From Imperialibacter sp. EC-SDR9 (lineage in GTDB: Bacteria > Bacteroidota > Bacteroidia > Cytophagales > Cyclobacteriaceae): DNA of 64,000 nt. Position numbers and translations under genes: made by a program. The notes beneath the pieces are model-generated. The model saw nothing but the letters and a program-made list of their open reading frames with translations. It had not been told where the DNA came from and did no database searches. This document shows positions 40,818 to 50,489 of this stretch, one piece after another; within the stretch, counting starts at the first letter, position 1, and each line of letters starts with the position of its first letter. The stretch is from positions 66,454 through 130,453 of the forward strand of contig NZ_LR701575.1 in the NCBI RefSeq assembly GCF_902498805.1, in the 5' to 3' direction.

Positions 40818-43800
40818 ATGCCAAAGGAAAACTCAAAAAAGGAACTAAAAGTACTCATTCTCGAGGACGTCAGCAGCGATGCGGAATTAGTCAAGCTAAG
40901 CCTGACTGATTTCGACTACCTATGCCACTTCGAGGTATGCTCATCCAAAAATAGTTTTTCAACACAAATTAACCTTTTCAAACCTGACATTGTCCTGTCG
41001 GATTTCAATCTACCCGGATTTAATGGATTGGCAGCACTTTCTCAATTACGGGAACATGACAACTTGACGCCATTTATCTTTGTGACAGGCACCCTCACTG
41101 AAGAAAACGCTGTGGAAGCCATACGTCAGGGGGTAACTGATTTTATCCTCAAAAAAAATCTTGGCCATTTGCCTGCCGCAGTGCTCCGGGCGATGCGTGA
41201 AAAAAAACACAAGATGGACAAGCAGGAGGCGTTGAGCCGCCTGGAAGCAAGTGAAAAGCGTTTTGCAGCACTTGTTCAGGAAGGATCCGACCTCATCGGT
41301 GTACTCGATATTGAAGCCAACTACCTGTTTGTCAGCAAGTCGTCCGAAAGAATTTTGGGGATAAAGCCAGAAGTTTTTGTTGGAAAAAATGCATTTGATT
41401 TTATCCACCCCGACGACGAAGCCTTTGTCCGCCAAAAATTCAGTGCGCTAACCGCAAATAAACGGGTACTGATTGGACCTTTTCGTTTCAAAAATAATAA
41501 GGGTGATTGGCGTTGGATCGAAACTATCGCTACCAACACCTTAGAAGAGGCAGCGATCAAGGGCATCATCGTGAACTCCAGGGATATCACAGATAAGATA
41601 GAACGGGAAGAAGCGCTCAGGCTAAGCAATGAAAGGTATCGCCTGGCATCGCTGGCCACCAAGGATATTATTTACGATTGGAAGCTGGATAATAACCAAG
41701 TAACCAGAATGGGTGATGGCATCAACAGGTTGTTTGGTTATGCACAAGACGACCTGCAATCTGACCCCAAATTCTGGGAACAGCATGTGCACCCTGAAGA
41801 CAAAGAGGTTGCCTACGAAAAGCTTCAAGCGGCTCTCAACACAGTCACCGAAAGCTATTGTGAGCATGAATATCGTTTTCAAAAAGCCGATGGAAGCTTC
41901 GCATGGGTGTATGATAAAGGCTATATTGTCAGGGACAAAACCGGTAAGGCGAGCCGACTGGTTGGTGCCCTCAGGGATGTAACCGAGCAAAAAAACCAGT
42001 TGGCGCAAAAGGAACTTGTCGCCTTTCTAAGAAGAGAAATTGGCACCCCCGGCCCATTTAAGCAAGCTGCCATCAATCTCCTTAAGCTCGTTACCGACTT
42101 CTCTGGCCTTGAGGTGGGCGAATTATGGTTGACCGCAGTCGATGACACAAGGCTAAATCTGGTGGCTCATTTTGGGCGATCAAGGAAATCCGAAGCGCTG
42201 TACCCATCAGCCTATCAAAATTACTCTTTTGGGCAGGATGAGGGTCTTCCCGGTAAAGTATGGGCCAGCAGAAGCATTTCAGTTTGGAGAAACCTGACCT
42301 CGAACGATGACTTTCAGCGACGAAAAGAAGCCACAGAAGCCGGGCTTACTATTGCCTACGGAACACCTATTCTTTATGGTCAAAAAGTAATTGGTGTTTT
42401 TATATTTTTTGACCGGGGTGAGCACCATAGTTTTACCGATCTGTCCAACGTGCTATCGACTATCGGAACCCAGCTGGGCCCCGATATTCAAAGAAAGAAG
42501 TTGGAAGAAGAGCTCAATAGCTTTTTCGAACTATCGACAGACATTTTGGCAATAGCAGGTACGGACGGTTTCTACAAAAAAGTAAATCCCGCCTTTTCAA
42601 GAATACTTGGCTACTCTCAGGAAGAAATTTTGACGATACCTTATCTGAATCTTATCCATCCGGAAGACAGAAAAAAAACCATTTCTGAACTGACGATTCT
42701 CGAATCGGGCATGCCAACTCACAATTTCGAAATCCGGTATACGACCAAAGACAATAAGGAAATTTGGCTTTCATGGTCGTCAACTCCTCTTCCAGAGCAA
42801 AATCTTATGTACGCAGTGGGCAAGGACATTACTGAAAAAAAGAAGACCGAAAAGGCCTTGCGAGAATCTCTTTATCAACTCAAAACGGCGCAACAAATTG
42901 CCAAACTCGGCTACTGGACACATGATTTCAAAACCAACGAGCCAAAGTGGGCAGAGGAAATGTTTATGATCTGGGAGCAGGATCCTGCTAAATGGAAACC
43001 TACGTTCAACAACCTGAAACAGACTGTACATCATGAGGATCAAAAAAAGCTACTTGGGCTTAATTTGACCAAACTGGAAGGTCTTCGAAGAAATAGCAAA
43101 GAGTACCGGATTGAAACTCCCTCGGGAGAAACCAAATGGATTTCCGAAATTATCACTGTTTATAACGACGAAAACGGGCAGCCACAAAAAATGGATGGAG
43201 TGGCGCAGGATATTACCGAAAGGAAAAAATTGGAGCTTCTCTATCGGGAAATTGGGCAGCTGGCAAAAGTGGGTGCCTGGGAGCTTGATTTAGTGGAGCA
43301 AAATCTATTTTGGTCGTCGATCACAAAAGAAATTCATGAAGTGGCCTACGATTTCACACCCCATTTGGATAGGGCCATTGATTTTTACAAGGCCGGAAAG
43401 AGCAGGGATACTATTACCAGGTGTGTAAATATGGCCATAGAGAGCGGAATAGCTTTTGATGTTGAACTCCAGGTTGTCACTGCCAAAGGCAATGAAAGGT
43501 GGGTCAGAGCAATAGGCAAACCCGAACTTATCAACAACAAGTGTGTGAGACTTGTAGGAAGCTTTCAGGACATCCACGCCAGAAAAGTAGCCGAAGAAGA
43601 ACGCAAGGAAATATTGGAAAGTATCACGGATGGTCTTTTTGCAGTTGACAAAACATGGAAGGTGATCTTCTGGAATACGGCAGCTTCCCAGATGCTTGGC
43701 GTGGCAAAGTCAGAAGAAATTGTGGGCCAGGAATTATGGGCGGAGGTGCCCGCTCTTAAGAAATCAAGATTTTACCAACAGGCGCATCATGTGCTTGAAA

Positions 43801-44549
43801 AACAGCAACCTTTTGTTGCTGTAGAAGAATTTAAATCACGAAAGCGCTGGTTCGAAATTTCGTTATTTCCCAAATTCGGCGGCCTATCAGTATATTTCAA
43901 AGACATTACGAAAGAAACTGAACAGCAGCAGCAAATTCTTAAGATCAAGAAAAACCTGGACACCACCATCAACAGTACCAACGACTTGATATTCTCCATC
44001 GATGCCAACATGCGCCTGATATCTGCAAACAGGGCATTCCGGGATCGCCTGAAAGCTGGCTTCAACGCAGAAATAAAAGAGGGGTACCCGATTACACTTG
44101 CCTCAGTCGGCAGAGAGGCAATGGACAAATGGAAGAAGCATCTGGCCAGGGCGCTGACAGGCGAGCAATTCACAGTGACTGAAGAGGATGCCGTGGGCGG
44201 TCAAACCTATTACTCACTGGTTTCCTTCAACCCTTTCATAGAAAATGGACTTTGCACGGGCGTGGCATGCTTTGTGAAAGATGTTACCGAACGAACGATC
44301 CATCTAAACGCCATCGAAGAACAAAACCAAAGACTAAGAGATATCGCCTGGATGCAATCACACGTGGTGCGTGCCCCGGTAGCAAGAATAATGGGTTTGG
44401 TTGATTTGGTTAGTTCGGATTCTTCCACAAACGAGGATAAAACCAAATTGCTACAGTACATCGATTTGTCGGCCAGGGAGCTGGATGAAATCATCAGGGA
44501 CATCACCGCCAAAACAGCGAAAATTGATCCGTTGAGCGGCAAAAATTGA
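40818..44549 (+). CDS. REC, seven PAS, GAF signalling protein ending in a HisKA-like domain without an ATPase
   Basis: The 1243-residue cytoplasmic protein starts with a receiver domain (phosphoacceptor Asp62 in VLSDFNLPGFNG). Two PAS domains follow (about 145-265 and 270-395) and a GAF domain (about 400-565). Five more PAS domains run to about residue 1155, each ending in a DIT/DVT-type linker. The last 75 residues (LRDIAWMQSHVVRAPVARIMG...ELDEIIRDIT) resemble a HisKA helix pair with His1182, but no HATPase domain follows before the stop. It therefore cannot autophosphorylate alone; it may be phosphorylated by another kinase or act as a scaffold. It starts 49 bases after the Rcp1-like gene. 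Confidence 0.9.
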   Translation: MPKENSKKELKVLILEDVSSDAELVKLSLTDFDYLCHFEVCSSKNSFSTQINLFKPDIVLSDFNLPGFNGLAALSQLREHDNLTPFIFVTGTLTEENAVEAIRQGVTDFILKKNLGHLPAAVLRAMREKKHKMDKQEALSRLEASEKRFAALVQEGSDLIGVLDIEANYLFVSKSSERILGIKPEVFVGKNAFDFIHPDDEAFVRQKFSALTANKRVLIGPFRFKNNKGDWRWIETIATNTLEEAAIKGIIVNSRDITDKIEREEALRLSNERYRLASLATKDIIYDWKLDNNQVTRMGDGINRLFGYAQDDLQSDPKFWEQHVHPEDKEVAYEKLQAALNTVTESYCEHEYRFQKADGSFAWVYDKGYIVRDKTGKASRLVGALRDVTEQKNQLAQKELVAFLRREIGTPGPFKQAAINLLKLVTDFSGLEVGELWLTAVDDTRLNLVAHFGRSRKSEALYPSAYQNYSFGQDEGLPGKVWASRSISVWRNLTSNDDFQRRKEATEAGLTIAYGTPILYGQKVIGVFIFFDRGEHHSFTDLSNVLSTIGTQLGPDIQRKKLEEELNSFFELSTDILAIAGTDGFYKKVNPAFSRILGYSQEEILTIPYLNLIHPEDRKKTISELTILESGMPTHNFEIRYTTKDNKEIWLSWSSTPLPEQNLMYAVGKDITEKKKTEKALRESLYQLKTAQQIAKLGYWTHDFKTNEPKWAEEMFMIWEQDPAKWKPTFNNLKQTVHHEDQKKLLGLNLTKLEGLRRNSKEYRIETPSGETKWISEIITVYNDENGQPQKMDGVAQDITERKKLELLYREIGQLAKVGAWELDLVEQNLFWSSITKEIHEVAYDFTPHLDRAIDFYKAGKSRDTITRCVNMAIESGIAFDVELQVVTAKGNERWVRAIGKPELINNKCVRLVGSFQDIHARKVAEEERKEILESITDGLFAVDKTWKVIFWNTAASQMLGVAKSEEIVGQELWAEVPALKKSRFYQQAHHVLEKQQPFVAVEEFKSRKRWFEISLFPKFGGLSVYFKDITKETEQQQQILKIKKNLDTTINSTNDLIFSIDANMRLISANRAFRDRLKAGFNAEIKEGYPITLASVGREAMDKWKKHLARALTGEQFTVTEEDAVGGQTYYSLVSFNPFIENGLCTGVACFVKDVTERTIHLNAIEEQNQRLRDIAWMQSHVVRAPVARIMGLVDLVSSDSSTNEDKTKLLQYIDLSARELDEIIRDITAKTAKIDPLSGKN

Positions 44550-44899
44550 AATCGCTCTGATCAAAGTTGATAGATTCGATAAAAAACGGGATGCTTGTGA
44601 TACGTGGGGGTACGGAACAACATCCATCTCCTTTCGAATTCTACAAATATCGAGTCTCTAAAGGGCTATGGAACGATGGTCTATACGAAGAAATTTAACG
44701 TACTTCGTTTTGGTGTTTTTAACCTATGCCCAGTTTCTGATTCCTGAGATAAATTTATAACAGATTTATCCAATCAACAATTGGTTGGCTTGATCGAAAG
44801 CTCCCAATTTATTGCACCCTAAAGCTATACCCTTGCCAGTTAAATCTAAGTGGTAAATCATCTCAAAAAATCAACTTCCATGTTCCGAAGGTTTTAGGG
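44550..44899. other. Intergenic region, 350 bp
   Basis: I see no coding sequence, tRNA or strong terminator here. A weak ACGAAG...CTTCGT inverted repeat near 44685-44710 is the only structure noted. Confidence 0.4.
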
Positions 44900-45517
44900 C
44901 TACTCCGAAGGCTTAAAGAAAATGAAAATTTGAATGATCACCCCGATCACGATAAGCACAGCAATTTCCAGCTTGGCGATCATATCGCTATTCTTTATTG
45001 CCCGGTTTGAGTAGTGAATTTGCCTGATCCCCTCGGCTAGCTGTATCTCCGATAGCACGTCCAAATCGTTGCTTACCCTATCAAACTGAGCTTGTATATT
45101 CTCAATATATCCCTTTTGTTCGGAGGGAGACTTGCCAAACAATTGCTTTTCGGCCTTCAATAGCCTTTCCAGGTTGGCCTGAAGCGACTCAAAGTACTGC
45201 GCCTCTTTCGGGGTAAGCTCGGTAGTGTTGTATTTCCCAATAAGGCTTTGTATTGAGTCGTTGGCACTTTGGTTGGCCTTAGCTATTCCCTCCAAGTCGT
45301 CGGTATAAAGCGACTTATTCTTATACTGCAACTGGCGGGAAATTTTATAAATATAGTCCTTGGCAACAAGCCGGTCGTCGTAAACGGTTTCCAGCGAACG
45401 CTGCACAATGGCAAAATGATTATTGTCCATGATGTTTGTGGCCAGCACAAGCAAAAACACCACAAGCAACGCCGCAACAATCTTGATCTTTTGGAAATGG
45501 GTCAGTTTACGTATCAT
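44900..45517 (-). CDS. Membrane protein with periplasmic four-helix-bundle (MCP-type) sensor domain
   Basis: The 205-residue protein has two transmembrane helices, IVAALLVVFLLVLATNIM (about 13-30) and IAVLIVIGVIIQIFIFF (about 185-202). A helical periplasmic domain of about 150 residues lies between them, with the pattern of the 4HB_MCP family (AIVQRSLETVYDDRLVAKDYIYKISRQL in outline). Only a few residues follow the second helix, so the usual signalling output domain is absent. It may sense ligands and signal through partner proteins, such as the kinases encoded to its left. Convergent with the PAS protein gene. Confidence 0.75.
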   Translation of the reverse strand: MIRKLTHFQKIKIVAALLVVFLLVLATNIMDNNHFAIVQRSLETVYDDRLVAKDYIYKISRQLQYKNKSLYTDDLEGIAKANQSANDSIQSLIGKYNTTELTPKEAQYFESLQANLERLLKAEKQLFGKSPSEQKGYIENIQAQFDRVSNDLDVLSEIQLAEGIRQIHYSNRAIKNSDMIAKLEIAVLIVIGVIIQIFIFFKPSE

Positions 45518-45702
45518 ATCGGGTCAGTTTTCACAAGAGTTACGTGAACTCTACCGTGTGGGTTAGTTTTCTCTGATCAACAGCTACGTCTGTCTTGCAA
45601 GCGGTATTGTATCATGCTATTCTATAGTTCACGTGGGCATTTTTCGAAACCTTCCTTCTGATCTTTAGTTTTTCTGTCTTTGTGCATTGGTCTCTACAGT
45701 GT

Positions 45703-47058
45703 CTACTTTACATACACCGTTTTCACATTCACGAACTCCATTATGCCATTTTTGGCCAGTTCACGGCCATAGCCCGAACTTTTAGTGCCGCCGAAGGGCA
45801 ATCGTGGATCCGACTTCACCAGCTCGTTGACAAAATAAGCGCCATCGCTGATGTTCTCCGCATGACTAAGGGCCTTTTCAATGTCGGTCGTACAAACCGT
45901 GGTACCCAAGCCGAATTTTGACTGCTCCGCCAAAGCAAAGGCATGCTTTTCATCTTTGGCTTTGATCATTGGTGCCAGCGGCCCAAACGTCTCTTCGTCA
46001 AAGGCGGGCATGCCTGGGGTAACATTCGTTAAAATGGTAGGCTCGTGAAAGCATTCGTTTTGCTTTCCGCCGAGCAAGAGCTTCGCCCCGGCCTTGATCG
46101 ACTCCTGCACCTGCCGCTGAAGCTGATCTGCCAAATCCTTTCGAGCCAACGTGCCTATCTGAGTGGCGTCGTCCATGGTATCGCCAGCTATCAGCTTCCC
46201 AACTGCCTCAACATACTTTGTCACAAACTCATCGAAAACACCTTCGACGATGATAAAGCGCTTGGCGGCAATGCAGCTCTGACCGCAATTCATCATTCTT
46301 GCCGTGAGCGCCGTCTGAATGGTTTTTTCCATGTCGGCATCCTCCAGTACAATAAAGGCGTTGCTTCCTCCCAGCTCAAGTACTGCCTTCTTCAAATACT
46401 TTCCAGCTGTTTGAGCCACCGACTTACCTGCTCCTTCGCTGCCAGTGAGCGTTACTGCCTTTACAGTATCATGAGCGATAACGGCTTCTATTTTCGTGTG
46501 ATGAATAATTAGGTTTTGGAACACTCCCTCAGGAAAACCCGCCTTTTTAAATACTCCAGCTATTTGTTCAGCGCAGCCGAATACATTAGGCGCATGTTTG
46601 AGCAAGGCGACATTGCCAGCCGAAAGTGAAGGTGCAGCGAACCGAAACACCTGCCAGAAAGGGAAATTCCACGGCATGATGGAAAGGATACATCCCATGG
46701 GATCGTGTCGCACGAAGCTTTTTTGCGCCTCCGTCTTTATCACTTCATTAGCGAGGAAGTCAGCCGCATTCTCAGCGTAGTAATCGCAAACCCATGCACA
46801 TTTGTTCACCTCTCCTCTTGACTCAGAAATTGGTTTACCCATTTCCAGTGTGATCATTTTTGCATACTCCTCCACATTATCCCGCAGCACAGCGCCCGCC
46901 TTTGCCATCAAACGGGCACGTTCAGCCACAGGTACTTTTCTCCATTTATCGAAAGCACTCTGAGCCTTTTCAATCATCAAGTCGACTTGTGGCGTGGTTT
47001 GCTCTTCATAAGTTCCTATTACCTGTCCGTTATAAGGGTCAATGCTCTTGAATTCCAT
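45703..47058 (-). CDS. gabD: NAD(P)-dependent succinate-semialdehyde dehydrogenase
   Basis: The 451-residue aldehyde dehydrogenase is the short form typical of the succinate-semialdehyde group. It has IMPWNFPFWQVFRF (oxyanion Asn131), TLTGSEGAGKSV, the general base Glu228 in VLELGGSNAFIVL, and the nucleophile Cys262 in MMNCGQSCIAAKRFI. The C-terminus is LPFGGTKSSGYGRELAKNGIMEFVN. It oxidises succinic semialdehyde to succinate in the cytoplasm. It is divergent from a gabT-like gene 238 bases away, so the pair makes a GABA shunt. Substrate choice is inferred from family and neighbour. Confidence 0.88.
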   Translation of the reverse strand: MEFKSIDPYNGQVIGTYEEQTTPQVDLMIEKAQSAFDKWRKVPVAERARLMAKAGAVLRDNVEEYAKMITLEMGKPISESRGEVNKCAWVCDYYAENAADFLANEVIKTEAQKSFVRHDPMGCILSIMPWNFPFWQVFRFAAPSLSAGNVALLKHAPNVFGCAEQIAGVFKKAGFPEGVFQNLIIHHTKIEAVIAHDTVKAVTLTGSEGAGKSVAQTAGKYLKKAVLELGGSNAFIVLEDADMEKTIQTALTARMMNCGQSCIAAKRFIIVEGVFDEFVTKYVEAVGKLIAGDTMDDATQIGTLARKDLADQLQRQVQESIKAGAKLLLGGKQNECFHEPTILTNVTPGMPAFDEETFGPLAPMIKAKDEKHAFALAEQSKFGLGTTVCTTDIEKALSHAENISDGAYFVNELVKSDPRLPFGGTKSSGYGRELAKNGIMEFVNVKTVYVK

Positions 47059-47296
47059 TCATCTCAATTTAATGACTAATGTAGTCAGTAACTACCGACT
47101 CTCTGTAATTGATTCTACGATACAACAACAACGCATTTTTAGCATTCACTAATAACATTTCCGCTCTCTGCAAATGATGGCATTTGCTGGTTTAATCCAT
47201 CATTATCGTTCTTGCACTTAAAAATACAAATCGATGATCTTGAAAGCTTCTGATGATTGAATAATTTGTCGTTTGATATCAAAACCGAAGCAGACC

Positions 47297-48634
47297 ATGC
47301 CCATGCAACCAGGTACCAGTAACCACCCTCTAAGCTTTCCAAAGACGGAAGAATTGCTTGCCCGTAGAAAAAAAGTGGTAGCCAACGGCGTAAGCGTTTT
47401 CGTGCCTTCCTCCGCCATGGAAGCCCATGGGGCCACCATTGTTGATGCCAACGGAAATGAGTTGATTGATTTTGCAGGTGGAATCGGCGTAACCAACGCC
47501 GGCCATTGCCCGCCGCCAGTAGTGAAGGCGATTCAGCAGCAGGCAGAAAAGCTGATCCATGCTTGCTTTAACATTTCCACGTACGAGCCCTACCTCGAAC
47601 TAAGCGAAAAATTGGCTTCGCTTTTCCCGCACGGCGACAGCACGAAAGTGATGCTGACCAACACCGGTGCTGAGTCGGTGGAAAATGCCATCAAAATTGC
47701 CCGTCAGGCCACCAAACGACCTGCAGTGTTGTGTTTCAGCGAAGCATTTCATGGCCGCACGATGATGGCCATGACGCTCACTTCCAAAATTAACTATAAA
47801 ACTGATTGCGGCCCCTTTGCTCCAGAAGTGTACCGCTTGCCCTTCCCTAATTTCTACCACGATGGGCAGGGGCTCAACGAAGATGATTTTGCGGAGCAGG
47901 AACTTCAGAAGCTTTACGATTCCACGCACACACTTGTCGACCCTAACAGCGTGGCCGCTATTATTATCGAGCTTGTACAGGGCGAAGGAGGCTTTAATAT
48001 AGCTCCGAAAGCCTATGTAGAGGGCTTACGTGCATTCTGTGATGAATATGGCATCATGCTCATATTCGACGAAGTGCAGAGTGGATTTGGAAGAACCGGG
48101 AAATGGGGCGCTTATGAGCACTACGGCGTTACACCTGACATTTCCACCTGGGCAAAGTCAATGGGGTCAGGCATGCCCATCGGAGCAGTGATTGGTAAAC
48201 AGGAAGTGATGGACGCTGCCGCCGTAGGAACAATCGGAGGTACCTATCTGGGCAATCCAGTTTGTTGTGCCGCAGCTATCGCCACGATCAAGTACATGGA
48301 AGAGATCAATTTGAACGAGAAGGCCCTGCAGGTGGCTGAGATCGTAAATAATCGCTTCCTGAAGCTAAAGGAAAAGTGCCCGGCTATTGGAGATGTCAGA
48401 GGACTTGGTGCCATGCAGGCGATTGAGTTTGTGGAGAACGGCGACCCTAACCAGCCCGATGCCGACACCGCAGCAGACCTTACCAAAGCATGCCTGAAAA
48501 GAGGCCTGATTCTGTTAACCGCCGGCACCAACAAAAATGTAGTGCGTGTACTCAGTCCACTTGTTATTTCCCAAGAGCAGCTGAATCAGGGGCTGGACAT
48601 TATTGAGGAGGAGCTATTAAAACTAACAACATAA
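47297..48634 (+). CDS. gabT: 4-aminobutyrate aminotransferase
   Basis: The 445-residue class III PLP-dependent aminotransferase transfers the amino group of GABA to 2-oxoglutarate. It shows GGIGVTNAGHCPPPVVKAI, MLTNTGAESVENAIKIAR, SEAFHGRTMMAMTLT, the cofactor aspartate in LIFDEVQSGFGRTGKWGAYEHYG, and the Schiff-base Lys287 in STWAKSMGSGMPIGAVIG. ATG at 47297 is preferred; ATG at 47303 is possible. Its partner gene, succinate-semialdehyde dehydrogenase, is divergent next door. Confidence 0.92.
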   Translation: MPMQPGTSNHPLSFPKTEELLARRKKVVANGVSVFVPSSAMEAHGATIVDANGNELIDFAGGIGVTNAGHCPPPVVKAIQQQAEKLIHACFNISTYEPYLELSEKLASLFPHGDSTKVMLTNTGAESVENAIKIARQATKRPAVLCFSEAFHGRTMMAMTLTSKINYKTDCGPFAPEVYRLPFPNFYHDGQGLNEDDFAEQELQKLYDSTHTLVDPNSVAAIIIELVQGEGGFNIAPKAYVEGLRAFCDEYGIMLIFDEVQSGFGRTGKWGAYEHYGVTPDISTWAKSMGSGMPIGAVIGKQEVMDAAAVGTIGGTYLGNPVCCAAAIATIKYMEEINLNEKALQVAEIVNNRFLKLKEKCPAIGDVRGLGAMQAIEFVENGDPNQPDADTAADLTKACLKRGLILLTAGTNKNVVRVLSPLVISQEQLNQGLDIIEEELLKLTT

Positions 48635-48732
48635 ATACCAAATACTAGTCTAGTGCAGAGTGGGGCATATTTTTCACCCGCCCTCGGTATTCGATATTGG
48701 AAAAAAATGCCCCGGTGTCCTCCAACTCAGGC

Positions 48733-49746
48733 TCAGTATTTCACTAAAACGTCTACATCATTTGACTCTGGCGAACCAAAATCGGGTCGGCCTCCCTTCC
48801 ACGAAAAAGGCTGAATCCTCACCTTTCGGCTATCCCAGCCGCCTCCCTTGACCGGCATGGCATGGTACACGATATAGTCCTGCCCACCGCTTTCTACGAA
48901 TGACGCATGCCCTGGACTGATCACTTGTTCTGTTCCAGAAAAGGCAGGGTTTTCGCCTTTGACCCACGACTCTGGGAGCATAGGATCGCCTCCTTTCAGT
49001 TCAAGCAAACCCAAACAATAACTGTCGGACCAGCTGCCGCTGGCAGAATAGACAATAAACATGCGACCACCTTTCTGCAAAACTTGAGGGCCTTCGTTGA
49101 TGGTGGGTAAGTTGTCGCTTGAGCCTCTCTTTTCCCATTCAAACTCCGGGCTCGATATTTTCACCCTTTCCGAGCTTATCTGCGTCGGGCTGCTCATCTC
49201 AGCAATGTACAAGTGCTGAGCTTCGTTGACATCGCCCTCCCAGCCTGACCAAACAAAGTACATTTTATTCAGATGGGTGAACACTGTGCCATCGATGGCC
49301 CACTTGTCTGTCTCGTCAGAGATTTTACCCTCGAAGACAAAAGGCGATTGAGGCAGCTTCGCCTCAGACGAAAGCACATACATCCGGTGATTGGCATTGT
49401 CTCCATCATCAGCCGCAAAGTAGATATACCATTTCCCATCCAACCTGTGCAACTCAGGAGCCCACACCTCTTTTGAATACATGCCTGAGTCAGGAGCCTG
49501 CCAAATCATGTGTTCCTTAGCCGTATTCAAATCAGAGAACTTCTGAACCGATTTCACATAAATGCCTCCACCTTTGGCGTAGCAATAGTGAAACGTGCTG
49601 TCCTGCCGGATGATCCATGGATCAGCTCCAGCGTCGACAATAGGGTTGGTTACAATTTCCTCAAAAGATGCATCTGTCTCTTTTGGCTGACTATTGCATG
49701 CTACCAGAAAAACTGCAAATAGGCTAAAAATGCTTTGTCTCATCAT
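48733..49746 (-). CDS. GH43 glycoside hydrolase lipoprotein
   Basis: The 337-residue five-bladed propeller enzyme has a lipoprotein signal (SLFAVFLVAC, Cys17). GH43 catalytic motifs are present: base Asp42 in VDAGADPWII, the pKa-modulating Asp in KWAIDGTVFTH, and the acid Glu in TINEGPQVL. GH43 enzymes are mostly arabinofuranosidases or xylosidases acting on hemicellulose and pectin side chains. Surface or periplasmic anchoring fits carbohydrate feeding. No susC/susD pair is adjacent; a GH28 polygalacturonase gene lies 3.3 kb away on the same strand. Confidence 0.92.
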   Translation of the reverse strand: MMRQSIFSLFAVFLVACNSQPKETDASFEEIVTNPIVDAGADPWIIRQDSTFHYCYAKGGGIYVKSVQKFSDLNTAKEHMIWQAPDSGMYSKEVWAPELHRLDGKWYIYFAADDGDNANHRMYVLSSEAKLPQSPFVFEGKISDETDKWAIDGTVFTHLNKMYFVWSGWEGDVNEAQHLYIAEMSSPTQISSERVKISSPEFEWEKRGSSDNLPTINEGPQVLQKGGRMFIVYSASGSWSDSYCLGLLELKGGDPMLPESWVKGENPAFSGTEQVISPGHASFVESGGQDYIVYHAMPVKGGGWDSRKVRIQPFSWKGGRPDFGSPESNDVDVLVKY

Positions 49747-49832
49747 TGGAGTCTTGGACGATTTTCTTTAGCTGCCTAAGTTAACAGCTAAAATTTAAAC
49801 CGGATAATGAAGCAAAAACTATAAGCAATGCC

Positions 49833-50489
49833 TCAAGCTCTCAGTTCCTCCATGTCAGCTAACATCTCCTGTAGCCTGTTCATCACGTTCCCATAAACCA
49901 GCTTAAGCTCAAACTTGTAAAGGCGGCCACCAAAGAAAGCCAGAAGGACAACTACCAGCATTACGCCAATAATCCCTATGAGGGGAAGCCCGCCAACCAA
50001 ATAGGTTTGAGGATAATGGATCATTAGTTTATTCATTAGTGCCTCACCCAACGTCCTTCCATCCACATCAAAAAACCAAAAACCAGCCAGAAGAGAAAGA
50101 AACGCCCAGGGGTAGTTAAATGCCGACATTTTTGTGTTGATGGAAATTTGCTTCTGCATCCAGGCATCGAAAGCTTTGAGGTATTGATAGCTGCTTACGC
50201 TTTTATCAATTTTCTTTAATCCATTCGAAAGCCGTTTGTTAACGACTGCCACAGCATTGAGAAGCAAAAACATGGGTACCCCCATATAAGGCATGCCGAA
50301 CAAAAAACTTACCGGCAACAACACAACAGAAAAAATGAGGATGGCGATCAGATTAATCTCAAACATCCTTTTAAACTTATCAACAATATGCTTCGACTTT
50401 TGGCTGTATAACCGATTGATCTTCGGTGCCACCAAAGCATCGCTCACTAAAAACCCTTCCTTCCAAATGGCTTCAATTGACCTTTCCAT
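49833..50489 (-). CDS. Membrane protein cotranscribed with an ECF sigma factor, possible anti-sigma factor
   Basis: The 218-residue protein has a cytoplasmic N-terminal segment (MERSIEAIWKEGFLVSDALVAPKINRLYSQKS) and four predicted transmembrane helices (LIAILIFSVVLLPVSFLFG, GVPMFLLLNAVAVV, WAFLSLLAGFWFF, GLPLIGIIGVMLVVVLLAFF). I do not recognise the family. Its start overlaps the end of the sigma-factor gene by 17 bases. Anti-sigma factors are usually placed there, so a sigma-sequestering role is likely but not shown by any known anti-sigma domain. Confidence 0.7.
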   Translation of the reverse strand: MERSIEAIWKEGFLVSDALVAPKINRLYSQKSKHIVDKFKRMFEINLIAILIFSVVLLPVSFLFGMPYMGVPMFLLLNAVAVVNKRLSNGLKKIDKSVSSYQYLKAFDAWMQKQISINTKMSAFNYPWAFLSLLAGFWFFDVDGRTLGEALMNKLMIHYPQTYLVGGLPLIGIIGVMLVVVLLAFFGGRLYKFELKLVYGNVMNRLQEMLADMEELRA

